Assembly: GCF_014174405.1 (NCBI RefSeq)
Contig: NZ_JACEGA010000001.1
Span: 990,001 to 1,054,000, forward strand
DNA from: Variimorphobacter saccharofermentans
GTDB lineage: Bacteria > Bacillota > Clostridia > Lachnospirales > Lachnospiraceae
Reading direction: 5' to 3'
DNA length: 64,000 nt
The translations under genes were made by a program, and so were the position numbers. Numbering within the stretch: the stretch's first letter is position 1; every line of letters begins with the position of its first letter. Positions 1 through 9,821 of this stretch are shown here, piece by piece. Below the pieces are notes generated by a model. The model searched no databases. It saw nothing but the letters and a program-made list of their open reading frames with translations, and had not been told where the DNA came from.

Positions 1-57
1 GAGACATACAAAATCAACAATCTGTACTTCTGTCTGTGTGTGAGGTAAGTCATATCC
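1..57. repeat. right half of a long hairpin repeat, cut by window edge
   Basis: The first 54 bases match 29391-29444 with about four differences, including the shared GGTAAGTCAT arm. The full element at 29289-29470 is a long imperfect hairpin, so this is probably its right half with the left half outside the window. It lies just past the 3' end of the lysR-type gene, as the other copy lies between two 3' ends. After base 54 it reads TCCCTG, which matches the complement of the left arm of the other copy. Confidence 0.65.
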
Positions 58-98
58 CTGTAAATATATAATGTATTCGCCCTTTGCATTGGTGGAAC

Positions 99-992
99 CT
101 ATATCGTTTGCATGGTTTCCTTACTGAGACTATCGATAAAGAACTTTGCTGCATCGGAGAGAGGAATATCATTATTATATGCAGTAACAAGCTTTCGCAC
201 AGGAATTTCCTGATCAGTCTGAATTACAGCCAAATCCTCCAACTCCTTAACGCAATAATCCGGGATGAATGCTATACCAAGTCCAATCTTTGCCAAATCA
301 ATCAGTAAATCATTACTGCTTAATTCGATTGCCGGAACCAGATCTAAGGAGTGTTCCAGGAAAAGATTGTGAAGAAAAATACTGGTAGTAGAACGTTTAT
401 CAAGCATTAATATGGGATATTCCTGTAACTCCTGAAGAGTGATGGGACGGTTTGTCAAGGGGAACGCTTCCTGATTTGCTATAAAGATATCCCGGAATTC
501 TTTTACAGGGATGATCTGCATTGTATTATTTATGGCGGGATTTGGGGAGTTCGTAACGATTACGTCTACCTCATTCCGTTCCAGAAGCTTTGCGCACTGG
601 AGAGAGGTACCGTTGGTGACCTTAATATGGATATTTGGATATTGCTTATGAAAGTTATTTAAGAAGGGAACGAGATAATAGCGACATATGGTATCACTTG
701 CACCAATACGTAACTGGACACCGCTTTTGGGGTCGGCGCACAGCTGGTTCTCCCCACGGCTGATCAGATTAATAGCTGGTTCGATATGCTTAAGAAGTAA
801 CTCACCCTCCTTCGTAAGTGCAACCCTTTTGGTACTTCGAATAAATAGAACCTGATTTAGCCGCTTTTCCAATGTCTTGATAGACTGACTGACAGCGGAT
901 TGTGAGATGAACAACGCTTCAGCAGCTTCCGAAAAGCTAAGACTTTTCGCAACATGATAAAATACTTTGTACAGCTCATAATTAATATCCAT
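99..992 (-). CDS. LysR family transcriptional regulator
   Basis: A 297-residue protein of normal LysR length. Residues 1-60 form the winged helix-turn-helix, with the family pattern of A-E-A-L-F-I-S-Q-S-A-V-S-Q, and residues about 90-290 form the two-lobed ligand-binding domain. It should bind DNA as a tetramer and respond to a small molecule that cannot be named from sequence. It is divergent from a chemotaxis receptor gene, and the intergenic region holds a perfect 7-5-7 inverted repeat of LysR type at 1063-1081. The same site stands before purL, so purL is a candidate second target. Start ATG at 992 has upstream GGGAGG. Confidence 0.93.
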   Translation of the reverse strand: MDINYELYKVFYHVAKSLSFSEAAEALFISQSAVSQSIKTLEKRLNQVLFIRSTKRVALTKEGELLLKHIEPAINLISRGENQLCADPKSGVQLRIGASDTICRYYLVPFLNNFHKQYPNIHIKVTNGTSLQCAKLLERNEVDVIVTNSPNPAINNTMQIIPVKEFRDIFIANQEAFPLTNRPITLQELQEYPILMLDKRSTTSIFLHNLFLEHSLDLVPAIELSSNDLLIDLAKIGLGIAFIPDYCVKELEDLAVIQTDQEIPVRKLVTAYNNDIPLSDAAKFFIDSLSKETMQTI

Positions 993-1062
993 ATTATCCT
1001 CCCTGACATTAAATAAGTATCCCAGAATCGTTGAGTAGCATATATCTCATAGTATGATTTGA

Positions 1063-1081
1063 TTATTAGTAAACCTAATAA
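1063..1081. promoter_or_regulatory. LysR-type operator, copy A
   Basis: TTATTAG and CTAATAA form a perfect inverted repeat with a 5-base spacer, fitting the T-N11-A rule for LysR sites. Its centre (1072) is about 65 bases upstream of the start expected from the -10 box at 1125-1130, the usual LysR activator position. An equivalent site is at 3430-3448. Confidence 0.6.
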
Positions 1082-1102
1082 AAGAGACACCATATATTAA
1101 TA

Positions 1103-1130
1103 TTTATTATAAGACAAGTTACATTATAAT
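1103..1130 (+). promoter_or_regulatory. promoter A, LysR-linked
   Basis: A perfect TATAAT (1125-1130) follows a weak -35 (TTTATT, 1103-1108) with 16 bases between. A weak -35 with an upstream LysR site suits an activated promoter. It aligns without gaps with the purL promoter over about 70 bases. Confidence 0.5.
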
Positions 1131-1227
1131 GCAAGTAAATGATGGATCTGGTTTTATACAATAGAAAAGATGAGTTATTTCAAAAACATAAAAAAATTAC
1201 ATACTACTATATGAATGTCGTAATTTA

Positions 1228-1256
1228 TTGTAAATTAGCTTTTTATGGTATATAAT
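1228..1256 (+). promoter_or_regulatory. sigma-A promoter of the chemoreceptor gene
   Basis: TTGTAA (1228-1233), 17-base spacer, TATAAT (1251-1256). It lies about 50 bases before the coding start and would work independently of promoter A. Confidence 0.65.
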
Positions 1257-1306
1257 GTATTCATATTACATGAAATTACGAAAATTAGCTTCAAAGGGGG
1301 ATGCGT

Positions 1307-3328
1307 GTGAAAAGTATTAAGACCAAATTATTACTATCTTTTTCGGTATTAATCATTTCTGTTGCGATATTAATATCATTTTTTGCGACTGTAACAGGGA
1401 GTGAGATGTTAAGCGAAAGTGCACAGAATACGGTTGATTTGATGGCAGAGGACGGAGCAAAATTAGTTAAGAGCAGAATGGAGACTGTGATTAAGGAGCT
1501 TTCTGTCATCTCTCAACAAAATGAGATAAGATCCATGAGTTTGAATAACCAGTTAGTAATTCTGAATGAAGCAAAAGGGAACTCCGTATTTATGGATCTT
1601 GCAATTGTTCAGAAGAATGGGACAGCTACCTATACGGATGGATCAGAGAAGGATTTGAGCGATCGCGATTATATCACGAAAGCTCTGGCAGGAGAAGCAA
1701 ATATCTCGGATGTGATTATTAGTAAGGTTACAGGAGAAGCAGTAATCATGGTTGCCGTACCCATTAAAAACGGAGATGCAGTAGTGGGAGCATTGATAGG
1801 TCGACTGAATGGTACTGCGTTGAGCGATGTTACGAATGATACCGGATATGGAGAAAAGGGTTATGCGTATATGCTAAATAATTCTGGACAGGTTATCGCC
1901 CATCCGAATTCCGATATGGTTATGAATCAGGTTAATCCTATTGTTGAAGCAGAAACACAGCCATCCTATCAGTCCTTGTCAAAGGCGATTCAGGTAATGC
2001 TTGAGAAGAGAAATGGTTTCATTGACTATCAATTTGAAGGAAAGTCCATTTACTCCGGCTATGCAGAGGTCCCCGGTACGGATTGGATTATTGTAGTAAC
2101 AGCGAATAAGGATGAGGTTCTATCAGATATTCCCGCTCTGCAGGGTAAAATGATTCTTATTTTAGTAATTGGCTTAGTATATAGTTTAATTATTGTATAT
2201 CTTATTGGAAATACAATAACGAAGCCAATGATAGCGGTAACGAAGCTTTCTAAGAAAATTGCTGACCTGGATGTGAGTGAGAATGTACCGGCAAAATATT
2301 TACGCTGGAAGGATGAGAATGGTATTTTGGCCAATGCAATGCAGAGTATCATGGATAATTTAAGAAGTATTATCGGTGAAATCACGGATGCATCCCTACA
2401 GGTATCATCTACGGCACAGGAGCTTACTGCAACGGCGGAACAATCTGCTATGTCAGCAGAAGAAGTGTCCAGAACCGTTGAGGAGATTGCAAAAGGAGCT
2501 TCTGAACAGGCTAGTAATACAGAAACAGGATCAAATGAAGCGATTAAACTGGGTGAACTCATTGAGCAAAGCCGAAATCATATGCACAATATGAATATGG
2601 CGTCCAATAAGGTAACGGAAGTAGTAAATGGTGGACTGAAGGAGATTGACCATTTGACCGGTATATCCGAGGAAAGCGCTTCTGCTACAAAGGAAATCTA
2701 TGATATTATATTAAAAACCAATGAGAGCACGGAGCAGATCGGTGAAGCAAGTAACGTGATTTCAGCTATTGCGGAGCAGACAAACCTTCTGGCACTGAAT
2801 GCTTCCATCGAGGCGGCAAGAGCAGGTGAGGCAGGTAAGGGATTTGCTGTTGTAGCGGATGAAATAAAGAAGCTGGCGGGTCAATCTGCCAAATCCACGG
2901 AATATATTGATGGAATCATCAGTGAATTAAAGGCTGTTGTTGATCGAGCTGTTGAAGCAATGGAGCGTGTAAATGAGATATCCAAGGAGCAATTCGATAG
3001 TGTTATCAGCACGAAGCAAAAATATGAATTAATCATGGATGCCATGGAGGAAACCAATACAGCAGTTACTCAATTAAATGATTCGGAGGAGGAGATGGGA
3101 GTATCGAAGAACCAGATCTTGGATATGCTCCAAACCTTATCGGCAATTGCGGAAGAGAATGCAGCAAGTACGGAGGAGGCTTCTTCCGCTATGGTGGAAC
3201 AAAGCGCTTCCATGGAGGAAATTGCGAAGTCCAGTGAGCGTCTGGCATTGCTGGCAAGCAGCTTACAGGAAATCATTATGAAGTTCAAGGTATCGGAGCT
3301 TAATTATAAGGATCAGGTTACAGAATAA
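1307..3328 (+). CDS. methyl-accepting chemotaxis protein
   Basis: Transmembrane chemoreceptor of about 673 residues. A first membrane helix (residues about 7-28) is followed by an extracellular dCache-like sensor, a second helix (about 279-300), a HAMP linker and a long helical signalling domain. The conserved hairpin tip [26 protein letters not shown] is present. It should signal to CheA/CheW, which are not in this window. I choose GTG 1307 as the start because AAAGGGGG ends at 1300, giving a 6-base spacing; ATG at 1301 would touch the ribosome site. The ligand is unknown. The gene is divergent from the LysR gene and is followed by a terminator. Confidence 0.93.
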   Translation: MKSIKTKLLLSFSVLIISVAILISFFATVTGSEMLSESAQNTVDLMAEDGAKLVKSRMETVIKELSVISQQNEIRSMSLNNQLVILNEAKGNSVFMDLAIVQKNGTATYTDGSEKDLSDRDYITKALAGEANISDVIISKVTGEAVIMVAVPIKNGDAVVGALIGRLNGTALSDVTNDTGYGEKGYAYMLNNSGQVIAHPNSDMVMNQVNPIVEAETQPSYQSLSKAIQVMLEKRNGFIDYQFEGKSIYSGYAEVPGTDWIIVVTANKDEVLSDIPALQGKMILILVIGLVYSLIIVYLIGNTITKPMIAVTKLSKKIADLDVSENVPAKYLRWKDENGILANAMQSIMDNLRSIIGEITDASLQVSSTAQELTATAEQSAMSAEEVSRTVEEIAKGASEQASNTETGSNEAIKLGELIEQSRNHMHNMNMASNKVTEVVNGGLKEIDHLTGISEESASATKEIYDIILKTNESTEQIGEASNVISAIAEQTNLLALNASIEAARAGEAGKGFAVVADEIKKLAGQSAKSTEYIDGIISELKAVVDRAVEAMERVNEISKEQFDSVISTKQKYELIMDAMEETNTAVTQLNDSEEEMGVSKNQILDMLQTLSAIAEENAASTEEASSAMVEQSASMEEIAKSSERLALLASSLQEIIMKFKVSELNYKDQVTE

Positions 3329-3377
3329 ATTCAGTCTGTAAATGCAAAATAACGGAATAAATAGAGATAACGAATCG

Positions 3378-3430
3378 AAGGAGTTCTGGAGATGATAATA
3401 AAGGAAATCATCTTCGGGCTCCTTTTCCTT
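3378..3430 (+). terminator. terminator after the chemoreceptor gene
   Basis: AAGGAG pairs with CTCCTT and an inner GATGAT pairs with ATCATC, followed by a T-rich run. The T run ends at the first base of the next LysR-type operator. Confidence 0.75.
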
Positions 3431-3448
3431 TATTAGTACTCCTAATAA
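3430..3448. promoter_or_regulatory. LysR-type operator, copy B (purL)
   Basis: TTATTAG, 5 bases, CTAATAA: the same arms and spacing as at 1063-1081, with a different spacer. Centre 3439 is about -65 from the start predicted by TATAAT at 3492-3497. Confidence 0.6.
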
Positions 3449-3469
3449 AAAGCTTAACATATATTAATT

Positions 3470-3497
3470 TTGTTTATAAGAGGCAATATGCTATAAT
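3470..3497 (+). promoter_or_regulatory. purL promoter
   Basis: TTGTTT (3470-3475), 16-base spacer, TATAAT (3492-3497). The expected transcript has a leader of about 145 bases before the ATG. I could not recognise a purine riboswitch or a T-box in that leader, though it holds a G-rich stretch near 3546-3585. Confidence 0.6.
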
Positions 3498-3649
3498 GCA
3501 GATAAGTAAAATAAACCTTGAATGATGTAGAATAATTATATTACCTGGGGGGTATACCTGGAAGATAGGTAAATGCAGGGGATGAGTATGGAGCATAATA
3601 TCCGGTACTCAATGTGAACATTAAAATATGTGTTGCAATGGAGGTAATT

Positions 3650-6600
3650 ATGAATACGGTCAAACGAATTTATGTGGAAAAGAAAGCACCATATGCAGTA
3701 AGAGCAAATGAGTTAAGGTCCGAGCTTAGAAGTTATCTAGGGATTAAAGGGTTGGAAGGAGTTCGCCTCCTAATTCGTTATGATATTGAAAATATAAGTG
3801 AGGATACCTATACAAAGGCGCTTGGTACGGTGTTTTCAGAGCCACCCTTGGATTTTCTATACGAGGAACGCTTTGACTGCGGAAGCAGTGACCGAATCTT
3901 CACCGTGGAATATCTGCCGGGACAATTTGATCAGAGAGCGGATTCAGCGGAGCAGTGTGTAAAACTGTTAAACGAAAAGGAAGAACCGGTAATTCGTTCT
4001 GCTACTACCTATGTTCTATCCGGTACTATTACCGATGAAGAATTTGAGAAAATAAAAGGATACTGCATCAATCCGGTGGACTCCCGTGAGGCAGACGAAG
4101 CAAAGCCAGAGACCTTGGTGAATGAATATGAAGAGCCGGAGGATGTTATAATTCTCGAAGGTTTTACCAATATGCAGGAAGAGGAGTTCAAATCCTTATA
4201 TACATCCCTTAATCTGGCTATGACCTTTCAGGATTTTAAGCATATACAGAATTACTTTAAGAAGGAAGAGCAACGTGATCCTTCCATGACAGAAATCCGC
4301 GTATTGGATACGTATTGGTCGGATCACTGTAGACATACAACATTTTTAACTGAGCTTACACAGATTCAATTTGAGGAAGGCTATTATACAGAACCCATTA
4401 AGGCAGCGTATGCCAGCTATCTGAATGAACGAGATAAGCTTTATAAGGACAGAAATGATAAGTACATTTCACTAATGGATATAGCTCTTCTTGGTATGAA
4501 GAAATTAAAGGCAGATGGAAAACTGGAGGATATGGAGGTCTCCGATGAGATTAACGCATGCTCCATTGTAGTGCCGGTAGAAATTGACGGCAAGACAGAA
4601 GAATGGCTGGTGTTCTTTAAAAACGAAACACATAACCATCCCACTGAAATTGAACCCTTTGGTGGAGCTGCTACCTGCTTAGGTGGAGCGATCCGTGATC
4701 CGTTATCCGGCAGAGGATATGTATATCAGGCTATGAGAGTAACGGGAGCGGCTGATCCGACGGTATCCCTGAAGGATACTTTGAAAGGAAAGCTTGCACA
4801 GAGAAAGATCTGTACTGGTGCAGCAGCGGGCTATAGCTCCTATGGTAATCAGATTGGTCTTTCTACAGGTTTGGTTGATGAGGTATATCATCCGAATTAT
4901 GTGGCAAAAAGACTGGAAATTGGTGCAGTTATGGGTGCCGCACCTAGAAAGAATGTAATTCGTGAGAACTCCGATCCGGGAGATATTATTATACTGATGG
5001 GTGGAAGAACCGGACGTGATGGTTGCGGTGGAGCAACCGGATCCTCTAAGAGCCATACCACCGAATCTATCAATACCTGCGGTGCTGAAGTTCAGAAGGG
5101 TAATCCGCCTACAGAGCGAAAACTGCAACGTCTATTCCGTAGAGAAGAGGTTAGTAAGCTAATTAAAAAATGTAACGATTTCGGAGCAGGTGGTGTGTCG
5201 GTAGCCATTGGTGAACTGGCAGCAGGACTTCGAATTGATTTGGACCGTGTTCCCAAAAAATATGCAGGACTTGACGGTACAGAGTTGGCAATTTCAGAAT
5301 CCCAGGAAAGAATGGCAATTGTTGTTGATCCAAAGGACGTAGACATGATGCTTTCCTTTGCAGAAGAGGAAAACCTGGAAGCTGTCGTAGTAGCAGAGGT
5401 TACTGAATCCCCAAGACTTGTGATGAGCTGGAGAGGAAAAGAGATTGTGAATATCTCCAGAGCCTTCCTGGATACCAATGGTGCTCATCAAGAAGCAACT
5501 GCATATGTTACGATGCCTGATAGAAACAAGAACTATCTGAAGTCAGGAACTCTGAATGTAGGAGTTGATTTGAAGGATAGATGGCTGAAGTCATTATCCG
5601 CTTTAAATGTCTGCTCGAAAAAAGGGTTGGTTGAGATGTTTGACAGTTCCATCGGAGCAGCAACGGTAACCATGCCTTACGGAGGAAAATATCAGTTATC
5701 TCCGATTCAGACAATGACAGCTAAACTGCCTGTATTACGTGGCCAATGTGATACCGTAACAATGATGAGTTATGGCTTTGATCCATATTTATCAAGCTGG
5801 TCACCCTTCCATGGATCCATATATGCGGTAATTGCTTCCGTTGCAAAGATTGTGGCAGCAGGTGGTGATTATTCGAAGATACGTTTCACCTTCCAGGAAT
5901 TCTTCCGAAGACTTGGAAATGATCCGAAGCGTTGGGGTGAACCGCTGGTCGCTTTACTTGGAGCTTACGATGCTCAGATAAAATTGGGATTACCCTCCAT
6001 TGGCGGAAAGGACAGTATGTCCGGAAGCTTTAATGATATTGATGTTCCGCCGACTCTGGTATCCTTTGCAGTGGATATTGCAAAGACTCAGGATGTGATT
6101 ACAACAGAGCTTAAGAAACCAGGTAATGTACTTGTTAAGTTTACTATGAAAACAGATGCTTATGATCTGCCGGATTATGAGCAGGCTAAGAATATCTATA
6201 GAAAAATCAATTCACTAATGAGAAAAGGCAAGATAGTAACAGCATTTGCATTAGGCTTTGGTGGTATTGCGGAAGCGGTCAGCAAAATGGCATTTGGTAA
6301 CAAATTAGGGGTTACTCTGACCGAGCAATTAGGAGAGGCGGATTTATTCTTACCGGGATATGGTTCCATCCTAGTTGAAATGTCTGCTGAAGATGCTGAT
6401 AATCTAAAGGAGTATGGTTTTGATCCGGAAGAATACAGCCGAATTGGTGTTGTAACTGATGAAGATGCTTTCGTCATAAATAATGTAAGAATTCCTATGA
6501 AGGAAGCACTGGATGCATGGATGGGAACCTTAGAGAAGGTATACCCGACTCGTTCACAGGTAGAAGAAGCAACCCTTGAAACAAAGTTGTATGACGCTAA

Positions 6601-7429
6601 GAAAATATACGTTGCGAAAAATAAAGTGGCAAAACCTCGTGTATTCATACCGGTGTTCCCCGGAACCAATTGTGAATACGATACCCTGAAGGCATTTGAA
6701 AATGCCGGAGCAGAAGTAGATACCATTGTATTTAAGAATTTAACGGCGGATAACATTCGAGAATCAGTAGCAGCCTTTACAGAAGGAATTAGAAATGCAC
6801 AGATTCTGATGTTCCCAGGAGGCTTTTCAGCCGGAGATGAACCGGATGGTTCTGGTAAATTCATTGCTACTGCATTTCGTAATGAAAGTATCAAGGATGC
6901 GGTAAATGATTTACTTCAGAAAAGGGATGGACTTGCTCTTGGTATCTGTAATGGCTTTCAGGCTCTGATAAAGCTGGGATTGGTACCTTATGGAGAAATC
7001 ACTCCGCAGAAGGAAGATTCTCCGACTCTTGCTACCAATAGTATTGGCCGCCATGTATCAAAATCAGTATATACAAAAGTTGTTACAAATAAATCGCCAT
7101 GGCTTATGAAGGCTGAACTGGGAGGAATTTATTCCATTCCTGCATCACATGGTGAGGGACGTTTTGCAGCTAGTGAGGAATGGATAAAGAAATTATTCGA
7201 CAACGGACAGGTTGCTACTCAATATGTGGATATTGACGGCAATCCTACCATGGACGAAGATTTCAATCCGAATGGTTCCTATTATGCAATTGAGGGTATC
7301 GCAAGCCCGGATGGAAGAGTACTTGGTAAGATGACACATTCCGAGCGACGTGGAGACTCCGTTGCAATTAACATCACCGGTAATCAGAATCAATATATAT
7401 TTGAATCCGGTGTGGAATATTTTAAATAA
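3650..7429 (+). CDS. purL: phosphoribosylformylglycinamidine synthase, single-chain
   Basis: De novo purine synthesis step 4: FGAR plus glutamine and ATP give FGAM. At about 1259 residues it is the large fused form, with synthetase domains followed by a C-terminal glutamine amidotransferase. Visible motifs include the D-H-C-R-H-T-T-F stretch, G-G-K-D-S-M-S-G, and the amidotransferase nucleophile in G-I-C-N-G-F-Q-A-L near residue 1100. The layout resembles the clostridial FGAM synthase family. ATG 3650 is chosen because GGAGG lies at 3640-3644; the upstream in-frame GTG at 3614 has no ribosome site. No other pur gene is adjacent. Its promoter carries a LysR-type operator shared with the chemoreceptor region. 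Confidence 0.96.
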   Translation: MNTVKRIYVEKKAPYAVRANELRSELRSYLGIKGLEGVRLLIRYDIENISEDTYTKALGTVFSEPPLDFLYEERFDCGSSDRIFTVEYLPGQFDQRADSAEQCVKLLNEKEEPVIRSATTYVLSGTITDEEFEKIKGYCINPVDSREADEAKPETLVNEYEEPEDVIILEGFTNMQEEEFKSLYTSLNLAMTFQDFKHIQNYFKKEEQRDPSMTEIRVLDTYWSDHCRHTTFLTELTQIQFEEGYYTEPIKAAYASYLNERDKLYKDRNDKYISLMDIALLGMKKLKADGKLEDMEVSDEINACSIVVPVEIDGKTEEWLVFFKNETHNHPTEIEPFGGAATCLGGAIRDPLSGRGYVYQAMRVTGAADPTVSLKDTLKGKLAQRKICTGAAAGYSSYGNQIGLSTGLVDEVYHPNYVAKRLEIGAVMGAAPRKNVIRENSDPGDIIILMGGRTGRDGCGGATGSSKSHTTESINTCGAEVQKGNPPTERKLQRLFRREEVSKLIKKCNDFGAGGVSVAIGELAAGLRIDLDRVPKKYAGLDGTELAISESQERMAIVVDPKDVDMMLSFAEEENLEAVVVAEVTESPRLVMSWRGKEIVNISRAFLDTNGAHQEATAYVTMPDRNKNYLKSGTLNVGVDLKDRWLKSLSALNVCSKKGLVEMFDSSIGAATVTMPYGGKYQLSPIQTMTAKLPVLRGQCDTVTMMSYGFDPYLSSWSPFHGSIYAVIASVAKIVAAGGDYSKIRFTFQEFFRRLGNDPKRWGEPLVALLGAYDAQIKLGLPSIGGKDSMSGSFNDIDVPPTLVSFAVDIAKTQDVITTELKKPGNVLVKFTMKTDAYDLPDYEQAKNIYRKINSLMRKGKIVTAFALGFGGIAEAVSKMAFGNKLGVTLTEQLGEADLFLPGYGSILVEMSAEDADNLKEYGFDPEEYSRIGVVTDEDAFVINNVRIPMKEALDAWMGTLEKVYPTRSQVEEATLETKLYDAKKIYVAKNKVAKPRVFIPVFPGTNCEYDTLKAFENAGAEVDTIVFKNLTADNIRESVAAFTEGIRNAQILMFPGGFSAGDEPDGSGKFIATAFRNESIKDAVNDLLQKRDGLALGICNGFQALIKLGLVPYGEITPQKEDSPTLATNSIGRHVSKSVYTKVVTNKSPWLMKAELGGIYSIPASHGEGRFAASEEWIKKLFDNGQVATQYVDIDGNPTMDEDFNPNGSYYAIEGIASPDGRVLGKMTHSERRGDSVAINITGNQNQYIFESGVEYFK

Positions 7430-7456
7430 GCATATCACTATTCATTGGGGGATAAA

Positions 7457-7520
7457 GGGGCTGCTGTAAAATAGAGCATTAAGGAAATCAAAATCCTTGC
7501 TTATATTTTGCAGCGGCCCC
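7457..7520. terminator. long hairpin terminator after purL
   Basis: GGGGCTGCTGTAAAATA pairs with TATTTTGCAGCGGCCCC, with an inner AAGGA/TCCTT stem. It lies between the 3' ends of purL and the ligase gene, so it can serve both strands. Confidence 0.75.
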
Positions 7521-7527
7521 AAATTAA

Positions 7528-8457
7528 TTAAATTTTATCTGATACCTGACAATCGATGGGCTTTTTATCATCCCGAAATCCTTTCAATACGGGTTGCCGC
7601 AGGCTCCCCTTCTCATTAGGCATGTATTGAACGACACAGACCAATTCAGGCTTTAGCCATACAGCATTCTCATTACCAGGTGGCGTGACTGGGAAGGGAG
7701 AATGGTCTATTGTTTCAAGCTTTCGTAGTTCACCATATTTTACACCAAAGGTCACATGTCCCTTATAGATTAAGTCAGAACCCTGGTACTGTCCCAGAAC
7801 GATACTGGTCACGCCCTTTTCTTTCGCTATATAGCCACATACAACAAAATCCTGATCAGCCAGATACTTAAATTTGATCCAGTCCTTTGTTCTTTTATCA
7901 AAATAATATTTACTACTTAATTTTTTTGCTACCACACCCTCCAGGTGCTGGCTTTTTGCCACCGAGAATAGTTCTATCCCCTTCTCCCTGATATAGCGGC
8001 TTATGGCCAGTTTCGGATTCTCTGTAATCGTATTAGTCAGGATATCCTTCCGTTCCTGAAGGGGCAAATCGGTAAGCCGGGTATTCTTACTGTATAGAAT
8101 ATCATAGGCAACGAAGCAGGCGGGGTAATTCTCGGAGGATAATTGGAGCTTAAACTGATTGGTGGTTAAAGCACGTTTTTGTAATTCAAAAAAATCAGGT
8201 ACTCCATTTCGCAGTATGACAAGCTCGCCGTCTAAAATACAACGCTCCTTAGCAAATTGATGAATATTGCTAAGTTCCGGTACCTTAGGCAGAAGTCGGT
8301 CATTCCGCTTGTTACGCAGTTCCGTATCCTTGTCCAGATATGCGATACAGCGAATACCATCTAACTTTAGTTCATAGATCCAGTCAGGATCATTGAAGGG
8401 CTCAGTCATCTCTGAGATGAGCATTGGTTTAATATTCTTTTCATCGAATAAATCCAT
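7528..8457 (-). CDS. ligD: ATP-dependent DNA ligase (LigD ligase domain)
   Basis: Seals double-strand breaks in bacterial non-homologous end joining. The 309-residue protein holds only the adenylation and oligonucleotide-binding domains of LigD. The nucleotidyl-lysine motif K-L-D-G-I-R has Lys31 as the AMP-accepting residue, and motif IV (L-E-G-V-V-A-K) is visible near residues 172-178. The polymerase and phosphoesterase domains of large LigD proteins are absent. The start codon overlaps the ku stop, so the two genes are translationally coupled. Confidence 0.9.
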   Translation of the reverse strand: MDLFDEKNIKPMLISEMTEPFNDPDWIYELKLDGIRCIAYLDKDTELRNKRNDRLLPKVPELSNIHQFAKERCILDGELVILRNGVPDFFELQKRALTTNQFKLQLSSENYPACFVAYDILYSKNTRLTDLPLQERKDILTNTITENPKLAISRYIREKGIELFSVAKSQHLEGVVAKKLSSKYYFDKRTKDWIKFKYLADQDFVVCGYIAKEKGVTSIVLGQYQGSDLIYKGHVTFGVKYGELRKLETIDHSPFPVTPPGNENAVWLKPELVCVVQYMPNEKGSLRQPVLKGFRDDKKPIDCQVSDKI

Positions 8458-9239
8458 CAGGCGGTACCACTCAGCTTCTGATTATTAGACATAGCAAGTG
8501 TACGCTGTAAAGCCTCCATAAGATCAATGACATTATTCGGAGCTGAAGTATCCACAGCCACAATGTCCTCTCCATGGATTTTCTGCATGATGGCATCTCG
8601 CAGACGTTCTTGATATTCGTCCTTATATGCAGTAGCATCAAAAGTACCTGTCATTGTATCAATCAGAGTCTTTGCCATAGTGATCTCAGCGTCACTTAGT
8701 TGCACAGGGGGAATTTGCTTCGGAACAGGTACGATCTCATCATGATAGAAAAGTGTCTTTGCGATCATTCCTTCCGATGTCGGATAAAGAACGATAAGAT
8801 TTTCCTTCGTACCGATGACGGTTTTTGCAAGAGCAACTTTTTGCTCATTTAGCATAGCGCTTCGAAGCAGCTCGAATGCTTTCTCTGCACCAGCCTCTGG
8901 AATGGCATAATAATTTTTCTCATAATAAATCTGGTCGATTTCGGATAGCTTGACAAATTGGAGAATATGAATGGTTTTATCTTTTTTCGTCTTGATTTTC
9001 TCCAGCTCTTCCTCGGTCATAATCACATACTTGTCATTTTCGTACTCATATCCTTTAATAATTTCATCCTGTTTTACTTCCTTATTGCAGCTGGGACAGT
9101 ATTTTTTATATTTCACACGCTCTTTCGTATCCTTGCATAGTTGATTGAATTTGACATCATTATCCCTGGTAGTAGTATATAAACCAACGGGAATATAAAG
9201 CAGTCCCAAGGAAATAGCACCCTTGTGTGATACACCCAT
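8457..9239 (-). CDS. ku: non-homologous end joining protein Ku
   Basis: A 260-residue Ku homologue; Ku forms a ring on broken DNA ends and recruits LigD. The N-terminus G-V-S-H-K-G-A-I-S-L-G-L-L-Y-I-P-V and the C-P-S-C-N-K region fit the bacterial Ku core. The short polar tail is typical of sporulating Firmicutes. GGGAGGTG precedes the ATG at 9239. It is the first gene of a two-gene operon with ligD. Confidence 0.93.
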   Translation of the reverse strand: MGVSHKGAISLGLLYIPVGLYTTTRDNDVKFNQLCKDTKERVKYKKYCPSCNKEVKQDEIIKGYEYENDKYVIMTEEELEKIKTKKDKTIHILQFVKLSEIDQIYYEKNYYAIPEAGAEKAFELLRSAMLNEQKVALAKTVIGTKENLIVLYPTSEGMIAKTLFYHDEIVPVPKQIPPVQLSDAEITMAKTLIDTMTGTFDATAYKDEYQERLRDAIMQKIHGEDIVAVDTSAPNNVIDLMEALQRTLAMSNNQKLSGTA

Positions 9240-9449
9240 TTAAGCACCTCCCATTATAAAGACTCATACAGTACATAGGTTATGATTGCATTCATTGAAT
9301 GAATAACATGAAAAGTAAAATCGATATACAGTAATCCTGTTACAAATAGTATGAGAGAAATGAGAAGTAAAAATTCAAAAGAAAAACAGAGTAAATCAGA
9401 CAGAAATATTTATTAAGATGAAGTATGCGAAGGCAAGGTAAACATAACT

Positions 9450-9494
9450 GCGAGTTCGTATTATCATAGCAATGATTTGATAATACGAACTCGC
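9450..9494 (-). terminator. hairpin after the sigma operon
   Basis: GCGAGTTCGTATTATCA pairs perfectly with TGATAATACGAACTCGC. It lies 19 bases beyond the last gene of the ECF operon. The T run after it is weak. Confidence 0.6.
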
Positions 9495-9512
9495 ATAAGA
9501 AGGCGTCTATCG

Positions 9513-9821
9513 TTACCACACAACCCTAACATGGGACTGGGCATAAGTGATACATAAATCAGTAAAAGCCATTCCCATAGCAAAGAAGGATAGGATAATA
9601 ATCAATGCAAATGCTGTTTTATCATAGACGAGTTTGTCTTCCTTCTGTGAGAAATTAGCTATTAAGATTTCCAATCCTAAAAATATAAATACAACAGGCC
9701 ATAATTTAAAAATAATATCGTAGGATAATGCCGGTATGAAAATGCGAAGGAGAAATAATATACCAAAGACGACCAGCATTCCACCTAGCGTAATGGTTCC
9801 TACCCGATGAACTTTTGTCAT
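9513..9821 (-). CDS. small membrane protein with LiaI/LiaF-like helices
   Basis: 102 residues with three predicted membrane segments (about 10-30, 36-54 and 70-92). The pattern of L-W-P-V-V-F-I-F-L-G-L-E-I-L fits the DUF5668/LiaF-type transmembrane module of envelope-stress proteins. It is the last gene of the ECF sigma operon and overlaps the previous gene by 4 bases, which supports a membrane-stress role. The exact function is unknown. Confidence 0.75.
   Translation of the reverse strand: MTKVHRVGTITLGGMLVVFGILFLLRIFIPALSYDIIFKLWPVVFIFLGLEILIANFSQKEDKLVYDKTAFALIIILSFFAMGMAFTDLCITYAQSHVRVVW

Noticed and set aside
2059..2562. Long minus-strand frame inside the chemoreceptor gene
   Set aside because: It is a shadow of the codon pattern of the real gene, as are similar frames inside purL, jetC and the von Willebrand A gene.
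3504..3649. Purine riboswitch in the purL leader
   Set aside because: I could not find the conserved three-way junction bases of purine or PreQ1 riboswitches; only a G-rich stretch is visible.
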